Position numbers and translations under genes: made by a program. The notes beneath the pieces were generated by a model. The model worked only from the letters and a program-made list of their open reading frames with translations. It had not been told where the DNA came from and made no database searches. A stretch of DNA of 64,000 nucleotides from Diplonema papillatum (taxonomy: Eukaryota > Euglenozoa > Diplonemea > Diplonemida > Diplonemidae), in NCBI GenBank assembly GCA_030068145.1, contig JAPJBO010000915.1:1-64000 (forward strand). Reading direction: 5' to 3'. Each line of letters starts with the position of its first letter. Position 1 is the first letter of the stretch. Below, one piece after another: positions 34,401-44,127 of this stretch.

Positions 34401-37400
34401 CCCGCAATGCGGGAGTGCCACTCCCGCATTCCTAGGCAATAATACAAAGAAAATGAGGCACTTACACCGTTTTCTGGGAATCTCGGACCAAGATACGGCA
34501 AGCCAAACAACAGTGGGCCCAATTGTTTATCAGCAGATCGCGCATACCCCTGCCCGCCAGAGAACTGAACCTGCTGTGTCCCACCCAGCAACGCGCAGCA
34601 AGAAAACTCTGCCGTGGCAGGTGTGGAGAGCAGAAACCTCGGGTCATCAACAACGTACGTCGGTAAGAACATGGGTTTTGAATTTTCGTGATGTGGCTTT
34701 TTTGAATCAAATAGACCACGGTGGCAACATTTCTGACTTTGACAACCTGGTCAGTTTTGCTATCACAGAAGCAGCTGTAAAGTTGGGCCAGCTCGTTGGT
34801 GTCTCTATGCAAGGCCGCGTATCGGGTATGTCGATTGGAGTGGCGCTCTCGGAGGATTTGCATGCGCGTGGGTGGTTGCTACAGCATCAACCTCGTCGCT
34901 TCGCTGCACGAAAGAACAAAACTCATTTCGCTTTGCTCATTTGCTTCAAGGTCATCGACCTCGAAGCAAGAACTTCACTGAATGCGACAATTCGTCTGGG
35001 GATCGATTGCAACACAAACGAGACCTTCCTGAAGAAGCCTGCTGCACCGCACAGTTTGCAGATTCATCCTAGAAGTACTAAGGTTTTGCACCGAGGAAGA
35101 CCTCTGTTCCGCGTCCTGGCCACGTTTGTGTCGCATTCCTGGGGGCAAAAGCATGGCCAGAAAGCTTTAGCGAGATGGCGGGTCGGGGTCAGCAAGGTGT
35201 CAACAGGTCAGTCGGTCCTAAGGCAAGGTGACATTGCTCGCCTCAATGCTGCCACTGACGAGCATGCTCGGACGTGCAGGATTGCCGAAAGGGAATATGA
35301 GAACTGAACATTCCGCAACCGGATGCGGATCTGAAGTGGTGACACATTGACGATCCTGTTGACCATGTCCACAGGCCCCGGATGATTCGAGACATTTGCG
35401 TGTCGTGCCAACTAGAGCACCGCCGAACGGCACCCCCTCGCGGAACCGTACTTCGGATGCAAATATGCATCGCAAATGCTGAGGCGTCATGCTATTGCTA
35501 CGACAAATTAATTCAAGGGGACTCCGAAAAAGCAACAAAAACGAGGAAGAAATGCCGCCGAAGACGCCGAAGACACCAAAGTCGACGCCGAACAAACGGA
35601 AGAGGGCTGCAAGCGACAGTTCAGAAGATGATTCCCAGGTCTGCGTTCTGGCAGACTTCGTTGAAAGCTTCGTCATGAAAAAGCCGGGGGGCGTCTTAAT
35701 CCTCGGCAAGCTGCGGTCAACGTTCGCGACCGTGACCGACACCGATGTAACAAAAAACGACTCCCGCTTGGTGAAGCGGTTGAAAGAAAAGTTCGACATG
35801 GGTAAGCTAGCCAGCTCCCAGGTGCCGCTGATGAAGAAGGACGGCACCCTGCCGGAGTGCTATCGCACTGAAACCCGCAGGCAAGGTGTCCAAGACACGC
35901 TCTTGGGTGGCTTAGCACTCAGGTCCAAAATGTTACCGGCTTGGGCAGTCGCTAGTCATACCAAGAACGGGTTGTACGTCCGCATGAAGGCCGCCCTTCA
36001 TGCAAAATACAAGTGCGCGGACATGGCGTCCGTGTACACAGCACTGGCTTCGGCGAACGACGAGAAGCTGAAGCCGGTGAGCAACCCCCGCTTCCCGCCC
36101 ATTACCCCGTTGCTCGGCACGGGCCCCGACGAGTACAGCGTGGGGGTGGAAGGCATTTTCCGAGGGATAACGCTGCGTTACCAAGGGAACGTGGTGACAC
36201 TGGTGTGCCAGCGGGACGTCAACGAGGGGAGCAACGTCCCCTCGGGGAAATACCACGCGCAGTTCACCCTGCCGAGGCCCGCACTCCAGCCAGCTTCTCT
36301 GCACACCGTCCGGCAGGAAAGTCTTGCCCTCTGGCGGGTTACAATGGTGCTGGAGCCCGTGCGCGCGGAGGAGGGTAGTGATGGAATTCCCCTGCCCAAT
36401 TTGCAGGAAGAATACCGGAGAATCCTCGGTGTCGACCTGGCTGTGGAGGAAAACGCAGAGAGTGAGGGAGCCGCGGGGAGTGAAGACGGACAGCCCGAGG
36501 CTCTCCTCATTCAGGGCAACGACATCATGGAGCTTTCTCAGTGATGTCGCCGCTAACTCTTTGTTCGACAATCTGCTCCTCGCCCTGTTCCTCGGAACCT
36601 TTATGCGGGAACTGTCGATGCGCCTTGTCCTCGTTCATTTTTTGTACTTCTTCAGCGGCGCCTTTTTCCCTGTGATTCGCGGTTGCTGAAGCTTCGCCTG
36701 TCTTTCATTGCATCAACATCTTCCGGTTTTATCTTTGCTTTTTCATGATCAGCTTGTTTCTGCTCTTTCCCTTCTTAAGTGCCATTCTCAAGTGACAATC
36801 GGGTATTCTCCCGAAAGGAATACTTCTGCGAGGATCGGCTGTGCATTGCAACCTCGCCTGCTGACTTTTCATCCGCAAATGCGTCGTCCCCTAGCACGTT
36901 GTCCTCAGTTCGTCTTCGATTAATAGGGTCACTCCATACAGCGAGATTCATGAGCTCAAGGAAATATCATCCGTGATACGCTACAATCTCACCACGAAAG
37001 GCACAGGGGGTAATGGGAAAGTCGTCGAAGCATGTTGCGGAGGTGGGAAAGACGCTGGTGGCCTCGCGGATAAACAGCGGCCTCAGCAAGAACAAGTGCG
37101 GGCAACTCAATGCCACGCACAAGCTACGTACAGGCAAGTCCATGCGCATTTCAAAGGGGCATGTGACGAAGATGGAGATGCCTCAGAAGAAGGCCGCGGA
37201 GAAGAGGCTGTCTCGCGGGCTTCTGGGGGCATTCCTGTTTCTTGAGCAAAAGGGTCGAGGTGGTGAGACACGCTCCGAGCTGCCGCTCATGGGCGTTCTG
37301 TACTCGGACGGCTACAGCCCCTACAACGGACTGCGGTCAAGAAACGCACGTGTGCGCCTGTCATTCGGTCTCATCAACGCCACCACTGGGAAATATCTCC

Positions 37401-40400
37401 CAGCCATTACCGTGGTCGATCGGAAGAAGGCGGCGTACAGGCTGTACGAGAGCTTCCAGCTCATCGAATCTGTCGACGGACTGCACAACACGAGGGTTGT
37501 GACATGCGGATACGAGGTGCGGGTGTACATCACCACCCTGACAGGAGATCACCTGGAGAGGTGGTGCACGATGGAAAGGTGTGGCGGAAATGGGCACCGG
37601 TGTTGTGTTTGCAACATTCCGACTTCAGAATGGTCGTTGAACACCCACCGCTTCCCGCATCTGAGCCTGGGGGAAATGCAGGTGGCCGGTTTTGGATCGA
37701 TTTTGGGGGGTGTTGCGCCTGGGGCCAGGTGGGTTAGCCCTGCCCTCCACGATTGTAAGGGGATGGCTATGAAATTGATTAGTGTGCTGGACTCCGAAGC
37801 AAACACGGTACTGCAGGCGGTATGCAAACGACTCTGCGTTGACATCTCGCAAAACGCCAAAGGAGGTCATGTGCGAGACGTTGTAAGAAACATGTCATCG
37901 GAGAAAGGGTATGCAACGGTATCCAGGTGGCTTTTTATCTGCCTTGCTGAGCTGATCGACTTTCGGTACTCGGACATCCCCTGGGGTTTCTGGGGCAAAA
38001 AAGAAGCATCCTACCGCATCCCCTTCCTCCGAGCCAGGGTTGCAGGGCATGTCTTTCTGATGTTAATGGAAAAGACAAAGCCTGGGTCGACTCGCAATGC
38101 ATACTGTCACAGTCTGGAGCATTGGTGGGACCCACTGGATGCGCTGCCTTTCGGCCTCTCGGATGAGCCCAGTGAGGCTGAAAACGGAAGGAGGAAGAGG
38201 ACTGCCACTGTGACGAGTCCGCAAACGTACGAACTGGACCAAGCGATGATGGAGCAGCAGAAATGGTCCCTCCCCACTGAGCGTATTTCTGTGGAGTCTC
38301 AGAGCGGATTGCGGGAGTACCAGAGCATTTTTGTTTGTGACTGCGTGCAGGACAAGTCTGCCCGCAAGAAGCTCGCACTGCACACTCTCTGCTGCCAGCT
38401 TCACATCGTTGCGCGACATGCGTTTGTTTATCGTGGTTCGGGATGTACGATGTTCCAATTCCCGGAGGGAAATGGATCGGTCCGAGTCTGCACTTGCGGC
38501 AAGCAATTCCGCACTCAAGGGCTTAAGCTGTTTGTTGACACACCTTTTGGCCGTATGTCTCCTCAGAAATTGGAAAGTGAGGCGCGTGCGGAGTTGGAAC
38601 AGACGGAGACTGAAGACGACGGTTCTGAAGATGAAGAAGAGGAAGAGGAGGAGGAAGAAGAAGAGGAGGAAGAGGAAGAGATGGAAGAGGTTAGCAGTTC
38701 TGACGACCAAGAGTGTCCCCTCTGCAAAAAGAAGCTGGGTACAGCAGCCCTTGCAGCCCACCTCGATGCGCGTCACCGAGCGCTGGTGAAATGCGTCTGC
38801 AAGATGAAGTGCCCAAAGTGTAGTGCCACCATCAGTGCCAACGGTCTATCTCAGCACATGCACCACAAGCATCCCGCCTTCTTTAACGAAACGTTCAGAT
38901 GCAGGCTGTGCTTCGTACGCGTGCAGAACAAGACACAATGGCATGCACACATTGAACAGCACAAATGATACTGCTAGGATGCGGAGTTAACCCCCTCTGA
39001 GGATTCCGCGCCACTTTCCTTCTTCTGTGATTGGCGTTGGTGTCGTTGGCGGCTTCTCTCTTTCGGATTCAAACACATCCGCTTCGTTCTTGCTTGTGCT
39101 GCCCACCCCAACCCCTAGCTTTTGTGCCCAGGCGCCACCATTCGTGTCCAGGTGCCACGATGAATGTGTGGCAAAAAACCGAAGATCGTTTGTAGGAGGT
39201 TCCCGTTTCTGCAGAAAGGTGAAGCCTGTAGCAGGCCAAGACGCAAAACAGCGACAGGGAGCCCTGGCTTAGCAAGACTGTAACGGAGACATCGTATCGG
39301 AGCTTTAGGCGGTACTCAACCGCTCTCAAACCGAGAAGTACCCGCTTTTCCGCAAGGACACTCCCGCATTGCAGACGCAAGGACGTCTGCAGCCCCCGCT
39401 TGAACATCTGTCTTCGACTTTGGCCCAGTTGTCAGAGCAACTCGAGTGCAGGAAGTCGGGTGGGCGGTATCTCATACGCTCGGGGGACAATTGGTGCTCT
39501 TCTCAATTGTAGCTGGACCACAACCAGAGTCTTCTCGCTGCGAGCTGCTGGGTGGGAGCAGGTCGTGCCAGACCGCAGACAAAGTCTTGGAACTTTTCTG
39601 GGCTGCTGTAATAAACAAAAGTGAAGCGGCAACTCCCCAGGTGCCCAGTTGTTGAGTTCACTGCAGGTTGGCTTACAGAGATGCGGAAGTGCCTCACTTT
39701 CCTTGTATTTTACCTATAAATGCGGGAGTGGGACTCCCGCATTGCGGGAGTGACCCTCCCGCATGCGCGCAAACGACCCGGCGGGGGAGTCCGCCGTGTA
39801 CATAGCCCTAGGGGGGGGTTCACTTCTGGTCGGTTTTTTTGCTTTCCGTTGATGTTCACACAGCTCAGACACAAGGAATCATCTCAGAAAGTTGTTTTAG
39901 GAGGTATTCTGACCATGAACTTGAAGAAGCCATCAACAAAACACCCCAAAATGGTGAATTCACCCTATTTTCAATCATTTTGGGGCAACTGTGATGTGGT
40001 TGCTGTGCAATGCCTTTTTGTCACTGCCCCACCTCAGAACGCCTTGGAAACCCCCCAGAACACTCTGGAAGAACACCAGAACACCTTGGAATACCCCCAA
40101 ACCACCTTGGAAGCCCCCAAACTACCTTGAAAGACCCCCAGAACACCTTGGCAGAACACCTTCAAGGCCCCCAGAGGACATTGGAAAACCCCTGGTGCAC
40201 ATTGGCAGACCTTTGAAAGATCTCTTGAACACCTTGGAAGACCCCCAGACAACCTTAGAAACCCCCAGAGCACCTTGGAAAACCCCCCAGGACACTTTGG
40301 AAGATCCCCTGGACACTTTGGAAGACCCCCCAGACACTTTGGAACACCCCCGGCAGACCTTCAGAACACCTCGGAAGGTGTCCTGGGGGTCTTCCAATGT

Positions 40401-43218
40401 GTTGTGGGGGGTTTTCAAGGTGCTCCAGGGGTTCCAAGGTGTTCAAGAGGGTTTTCAAGGTCTGCCAACGTGCGCCAGGGGTTTTCCGGGGGGCTTGAAG
40501 GTGTTCTGCCAAGGTGCTCTGGGGGTCTTTCAAGGTAGTTTGGGGTCTTCCAAGGTGGTTTGGGGGTCTTCCAAGGTGTTCTGGGGTTCTTCCAGAGTGT
40601 TCTGGGGGGTTTCCAAGGCGTTCTGGGGGTTCTTCCAGTGGAGCAGCGACAAAAAGGCATTGCACAGCAACCACACCATAGTTGCCCCAAAATGATTGAA
40701 AATAGGGTGAATTCACCATTTTGGGGGCTGTTTTCATGTTTTGTTGATGGCTTCTCCAAGTTTATGGGTCAGAAAGCGGAGGATCCAACAGCACTGGAGC
40801 CATTCCTCCTTGTTGAGCTGAAGAACAGGGAAAAAGCCTACACCGAACCACTCGAAGTTCTTGTACAGAAAGTGAAGAACAAGACGGCAACCGTATCCCC
40901 GACGTCGACTGCGATACATGCCACCGAAGAACGGAGGGCTCCACAAAAGAGCTCTACGTTTTCCCAAGTGTGATGGAGGTGGCTCTTAAGCGAGCCCAAC
41001 GGTCGAAGCGAACAGGCGAAGGAATAAAGCTAAAAGTCCGCACGCCCATTCAACCAGCCATCACGATCGGGGAAGACACTTACAGAGTAACTGGCTTCAT
41101 CGTCCACACAGGAAAAGTGCATGCTGGACACTACTACACCCTGCTGCGAGAAAACGACGACTGGGTGACCAGCAAGTGTCCCTTCTCTCATGGGAAGAAT
41201 GTGCTGTCAAGTTCACAACCAACGGCTACATCGTTTCCCTGAGAGAGAGCTTAAACACTTTCAACCCTTGAAAGTAGTGCCCCGTGGCGGTTGGTTACGA
41301 GCCACAATCCCATCCAAAACCCCCTGTTTTTTAAAAAACGAATGAAGGAAAACACATGAAACCAAGTTGTGCTCGCAAGGACCCACTGATGAGCTCTGAC
41401 TTTGGATTGGTCTGCGTTCAAGAGCGAAACACGAGACGAAGAACGAGGTGCACACAACACCGCGGTGAAAAAAACACAGGGGGCTAGTCCCTCAAGGTTT
41501 CATTCCCCACTTTGGGAGCCGTACACTCCCCTCTTTACAACTTTCTATTTTCTATTTTGCATCCCTTTCCTAGACGACATCTTCCTCGAAGAAGACTTGA
41601 TGCTAGCATCAACCATGCATGAGAGGCAGTGCTCTTCCTGAACATTAAACTAAGATTTTCCCCCCACGCCTATCAACGTACCATAGTGGGGGACTCTAAG
41701 AAAGTATGCACCGTAGCGGGAAATGACCCGAGACTGACCGCAAGGCACGAAACCGCTAGTCTATTGATTGACGGGAACACAACACTACACAGGTGGCAAC
41801 TGTAAGACGATCGTGCTCGCGACAGTTTCTCCCAAGCGAAGCCAAACAGATCAAACTGTCAACACTCTTGAATTTGCCCACCGGGTTTCGCGTGTTGTCA
41901 ACACAGTTTCAATCAACGAGGAAACTACCGGGTGGCTCCTCTTCGAGCTGCAGGCCATACTTGATACCATCAAGCGCGAGAAAGACGTGTGGGCGCGCAA
42001 CAACCACGAGCCACTTGCAGATAAGTTGAAAAGGGAGCGTTTGGACGAGCTCACAGCAATCACAGCGCAAACGGAGAGTGTTCTGTCGCTCCTTGAACAG
42101 CAAAGCACACGAGTGATTCAGAAACTATTCGAAGACAAGGGCGACAAGTCACCAAGGCACAGGTTGGGGTCGGGCCCGGAGTTATTCAGCTTGTCAAGTC
42201 TATCGCTTGTTCAGACAGTCACCGTCAACAACAGCAGCGCCGGCTACGAGCCGGAAATCGTCCACGTACCCGATGGTCAAAGCCAGAAAAGTACGAAGCG
42301 TCCTTGTAAGTCGACGAGCGACGACACCGCAAGAGTCCGTGAGATGCTCGCGGTTGCGCAGTGCGATCTTGAGGATGCCAAGCGCTTAGTCTTCGAGATG
42401 GACAGCAAAATGATCGAGGCTGATGTCAACCTCCTTTCATGGAAGCGAAGAGCGCGAGTGGCTGAAGATGAAGTTGACACAATTTGGGCGCAACTTGCCC
42501 CCTTCAGGACTGCGGCTAAGAAGTTAGAAACGCAGGTTGGCGAGCTCCAAAGGCAACTCGAACTATCACGGAACAGCAGAAGCGAAATGTTAGGCGAAGG
42601 GCTAGGTTGCACTGAAGAGCTCAAAGAGCAGCGGGACGAACTTCGGCGAAAGGTGAACATCCTCGAAAGCGAACACCGAGAGCGGAAATATGCTTCGTCA
42701 AACCCAACCGATGCGGAAACTGCCGAGCAAAGCGCAACGAAATACCCCGCTGGTAACTTTTTAGCGAACGAGACTGACACAGAGGTGCCTTCCGACTTTG
42801 AGAGAAAGTGCAAAACCTTAGAAGCATCGCTAGCACCGCTGATGGCTATACGAGATCGTGTTCACGAAGCGTTTCTTCAGGTCGAACAATCGAAACAACC
42901 CAATCCTAAGAACGCTATCCCGAAACAGATTGCAAGTTCGGTCATCCTCATGGAAAAGGCCCTCGTCTCTGCAGAACAAGGATTTCAAACGCTTCGAAAA
43001 GATGCCTGCAGCTCCCCAACAACGAGCGTGCCAGGAAGCCTGTCCAGGTTTGTATTATCAAATGGTTTCTCCTTCTTTCTGATTCGTGAAGTCATCCATT
43101 TTTCAACACTCACCCCCGCAAACCCCCTCCTAATTTCCACTCTGTTTGCTAGTTCAGCTGGTTCACCGTTGCTTCTGAAGCCGATGAACGCTTTGTTGAC
43201 TGTGCACTTAAAAAGTAG
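31480..43218 (+). CDS. Kinesin motor protein (3 exons, ~1,121 aa)
   Basis: ATP-driven microtubule motor. Exons 31480-33529, 41793-43047 and 43158-43218 total 3,366 bp in frame. A Ser-rich N-terminal extension (~255 aa) precedes the motor, which starts VKAVVRIRPF. P-loop GQSGSGKT is at ~365-372; switch I is NGSSRSH (~519). Switch II reads DLADAE instead of the canonical DLAGSE. A ~70-residue Ser/Pro-rich insertion separates SLVEALTCGR from PAYRHSVLTTMIADAVG. Joining exons 1 and 2 gives DAVGGNCKTIVLATVSP, the expected motor end. NTVSINEE after the motor resembles the kinesin-3 VNEDP neck, then coiled coil to ~1000. Exon 3 ends SLSSWFTVASEADERFVDCALKK. ATG 31480 is the first Met; an upstream exon is possible. 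This is the only clear host gene. Subfamily is uncertain; altered switch II may mean unusual enzymology. Confidence 0.85.
33947..34290 (-). mobile_element. G-run-flanked MITE, copy in the kinesin intron
   Basis: 344 bp, the complement of 59588-59934 almost throughout. Ends carry AGCGCTCTTGTTAAGGATCA and AGGCATCTTGTTAAGAACCA, an imperfect ~18-bp inverted repeat around CTTGTTAAG; TGGATGGATGGATGG lies next to one end. Poly-G/C runs sit at both edges. No ORF. Confidence 0.7.
34393..35307 (+). CDS. Unrecognised ORF in the 5' part of the CACTA-like element
   Basis: 304-aa frame starting inside the terminal repeat, so its first ~20 codons are not a natural protein start. No motif recognised; composition is ordinary, without low-complexity runs. 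It may be 5' non-coding sequence that happens to be open, or an exon of ORF1. Low confidence that it is a gene. Confidence 0.15.
   Translation: MALPQCGSATPAFLGNNTKKMRHLHRFLGISDQDTASQTTVGPIVYQQIAHTPARQRTEPAVSHPATRSKKTLPWQVWRAETSGHQQRTSVRTWVLNFRDVAFLNQIDHGGNISDFDNLVSFAITEAAVKLGQLVGVSMQGRVSGMSIGVALSEDLHARGWLLQHQPRRFAARKNKTHFALLICFKVIDLEARTSLNATIRLGIDCNTNETFLKKPAAPHSLQIHPRSTKVLHRGRPLFRVLATFVSHSWGQKHGQKALARWRVGVSKVSTGQSVLRQGDIARLNAATDEHARTCRIAEREYEN
35552..36544 (+). CDS. ORF1 of the CACTA-like element (330 aa)
   Basis: The frame is open from 35489, but the ATG at 35552 (MPPKTPKTPKSTPNKRKR, a basic nuclear-signal-like start) is preferred. An acidic Ser run follows, then residues ~30-105 with FVESFVMKKPGGVLILGKLR and VPLMKKDGTLPECYRTETRR. 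This layout resembles the N-terminus of the 1,925-aa protein (FFERLKGEYAKVTGTHLQKV … VPLYCLNPPGNG). The middle is rich in hydrophobic beta-like segments; the tail is acidic. No catalytic motif. By analogy with TnpA-type proteins it may bind subterminal repeats; that is inference. Confidence 0.5.
   Translation: MPPKTPKTPKSTPNKRKRAASDSSEDDSQVCVLADFVESFVMKKPGGVLILGKLRSTFATVTDTDVTKNDSRLVKRLKEKFDMGKLASSQVPLMKKDGTLPECYRTETRRQGVQDTLLGGLALRSKMLPAWAVASHTKNGLYVRMKAALHAKYKCADMASVYTALASANDEKLKPVSNPRFPPITPLLGTGPDEYSVGVEGIFRGITLRYQGNVVTLVCQRDVNEGSNVPSGKYHAQFTLPRPALQPASLHTVRQESLALWRVTMVLEPVRAEEGSDGIPLPNLQEEYRRILGVDLAVEENAESEGAAGSEDGQPEALLIQGNDIMELSQ
37013..38968 (+). CDS. CACTA (Transposase_21-like) transposase, 651 aa
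   Basis: Intact ORF. GVLYSDGYSPYNGLRSRNA (~residue 93) matches the first catalytic Asp region (STDGxNPF) of En/Spm transposases. TLTGDHLERWCTMERCGGNG + HRCCVCN (~residues 180-205) matches the second Asp and the GH..C..C zinc pair. The third acidic residue is not certain. A long Glu run (~residues 540-565) precedes three C2H2-type fingers (CPLCKKKLG…H, CPKCSATISANGLSQHMHHKH, CRLCFVRV…HIEQH). No introns. Start: first ATG of the frame at 37013; MRISKGH near residue 45 is an alternative. It would cut and paste the surrounding element in the nucleus. Confidence 0.7.
   Translation: MGKSSKHVAEVGKTLVASRINSGLSKNKCGQLNATHKLRTGKSMRISKGHVTKMEMPQKKAAEKRLSRGLLGAFLFLEQKGRGGETRSELPLMGVLYSDGYSPYNGLRSRNARVRLSFGLINATTGKYLPAITVVDRKKAAYRLYESFQLIESVDGLHNTRVVTCGYEVRVYITTLTGDHLERWCTMERCGGNGHRCCVCNIPTSEWSLNTHRFPHLSLGEMQVAGFGSILGGVAPGARWVSPALHDCKGMAMKLISVLDSEANTVLQAVCKRLCVDISQNAKGGHVRDVVRNMSSEKGYATVSRWLFICLAELIDFRYSDIPWGFWGKKEASYRIPFLRARVAGHVFLMLMEKTKPGSTRNAYCHSLEHWWDPLDALPFGLSDEPSEAENGRRKRTATVTSPQTYELDQAMMEQQKWSLPTERISVESQSGLREYQSIFVCDCVQDKSARKKLALHTLCCQLHIVARHAFVYRGSGCTMFQFPEGNGSVRVCTCGKQFRTQGLKLFVDTPFGRMSPQKLESEARAELEQTETEDDGSEDEEEEEEEEEEEEEEEEMEEVSSSDDQECPLCKKKLGTAALAAHLDARHRALVKCVCKMKCPKCSATISANGLSQHMHHKHPAFFNETFRCRLCFVRVQNKTQWHAHIEQHK
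38969..39782. other. 3' non-coding part of the CACTA-like element
   Basis: No further gene. Ends in GTGAGGC-type sequence and the GCGGGAGTG inverted-repeat cluster (39722-39775). Confidence 0.5.
39914..40768. mobile_element. 855-bp foldback element with short internal repeats
   Basis: The two halves are inverted copies meeting near 40370. Outer ends read AACTTGAAGAAGCCATCAAC and its imperfect complement. Inside, both share ACCCCAAAATGGTGAATTCA, ATTTTCAATCATTTTGGGGC and TGTGCAATGCCTTTTTGTC. The inner arms are degenerate tandem repeats of ~18-21 bp (ACCTTGGAAGACCCCCAGA), so the whole can form a long hairpin. Open frames through it are repeat artefacts. Confidence 0.85.
40769..41240 (+). pseudogene. 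Ubiquitin-specific protease (USP) fragment
   Basis: One frame reads ALEPFLLVELKNREKAYTEP, the next IPDVDCDTCHRRTEGSTKEL… (CxxC finger strand of USPs), then IKLKVRTPIQPAITIGEDTY + RVTGFIVHTGKVHAGHYYTL, the conserved His box of the C19 fold. The Cys box is missing and one frame change lies near 40880, so this is a fragment. It sits in the kinesin intron on the same strand, directly right of the foldback. It may be a captured host-gene piece. Deubiquitinating activity is not expected. Confidence 0.55.
41241..41792. other. 3' end of kinesin intron 1, nothing recognised
   Basis: Ordinary non-coding sequence leading to the acceptor CTACACAG. A short ORF (41402-41641) shows no motif. Confidence 0.5.
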
Positions 43219-44127
43219 CAGACAACCGAGTGGATTGCGGGCTTTCGTCTACCGCACAGTAAGGTAAATCGCGTAGCCGGTGTACTCTTTGTGGAAACAT
43301 GTTGTTCACATCCGACGATAGAAATCAAAGCTATATCCCTGCACTCTATGATAGTATTTTGGGTTCGACCACTGGTGGTCCCCTGGCTTGCCCATGGCCG
43401 ACCATGTTGACCACTGTCTGGCCCAAGAAGTGCCACGCACAAGCATACGAGGGACGGGAACCGCAGGCAATTGGGCGATGTGCATACGAGATCGGAAGAC
43501 TTCGGGGTGAAGACGTTCTACATGATGGCAACAACATCAAAGAACAAGAGTGACGAGACGAACCAGCACGCCGTGAGAGCTCTAGTATTGCGATGCATGA
43601 GTACCGGAAGATGACGAGCACCAGTCCGAAGTCAAAGGGTGTGGGCACAACAAATCGAAGCCCGCATTGTACTGACACGAGACATGCTTTGCACTCTCGA
43701 CGAGACCGAGGTGCGACGCTGGCCCGGCCCGATTGGGCCCACGCGCATGCAGCCTGTCTGCTCGCGGTCGCGCCAGCGGGTCGCCCCACCGCAACCCCAT
43801 TCGCTCGTGCCCACACACCAGCTCTTCTTATCGAGCTAGCAATCCAGCTTGCCCACAGTGGCCGCACGAGAGCAGACAGCGAGGAAGGCCGGGTGACTTA
43901 GCCACCCTAACGGCAGGTTCCTCCCGCAGACGCACTACCCATCGGAATGTGGCAGCGCAAGTAGGCTCGATGAAAGCACCAAGTGAAGCAGGATAGACGA
44001 GCTACGGAGACGAGACGAGTCGTGTACCAGGGGCAGGGCGGGACGATGGAACCAGGGCTTATATAAGAATAGCAAACTTGGGCCGTCTCCCAAGTTTACT
44101 GTTTACCTGGGCGGGCGGGGAAAAATA
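43219..44127. other. Kinesin 3' flank, nothing recognised
   Basis: Small ORFs on both strands (e.g. 43299-43553, 43346-43867 complement) overlap each other and lack motifs. GC-rich near 43700-43900. No polyadenylation signal could be fixed. Confidence 0.4.

Larger units (their letters stand above)
34336..39798 (+). mobile_element. CACTA-like transposon with two ORFs
   Basis: 5.46 kb. Imperfect inverted ends of ~115 bp start CACGGCGGACTCCCCC (34336) and end in the complement (39783-39798). Both ends contain repeated GCGGGAGTG/CACTCCCGC words that can pair, then TACAA(R)GAAARTGAGGCACTT. No convincing 3-bp target duplication was found (CTG left, TAC right). It carries a DNA-binding-like ORF1 and a Transposase_21-like ORF2, the usual En/Spm two-gene plan. 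It lies in intron 1 of the kinesin in the same orientation. Confidence 0.7.
33530..41792 (+). other. Kinesin intron 1, 8,263 bp, packed with mobile elements
   Basis: Donor GTATGT at 33530 and acceptor CTACACAG at 41792. Splicing restores codon 684 (G|GT) and the conserved GGN motif of the motor. Contents in order: a G-run-flanked MITE, a CACTA-like transposon with two ORFs, an 855-bp foldback, a USP-like fragment. Near 33757-33860 there are repeated GGTAGGCG words in both orientations. Intron 2 (43048-43157, GTTTGT…TTCAG) is only 110 bp. Confidence 0.85.

Noticed and set aside
38600-38700. Acidic Glu run as a separate feature
   Set aside because: It is a low-complexity linker within the CACTA-like transposase frame, which continues into zinc fingers.
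39991-40695. Long open frames (234 aa plus, 160 aa minus)
   Set aside because: Produced by the CTTGGAAGACCCCC tandem repeats of the foldback; Pro/Thr/Leu repeats on one strand, Val/Phe/Gln on the other.
43299-43867. Small ORFs downstream of the kinesin
   Set aside because: Overlapping frames on both strands, no motif; not enough to call a gene.
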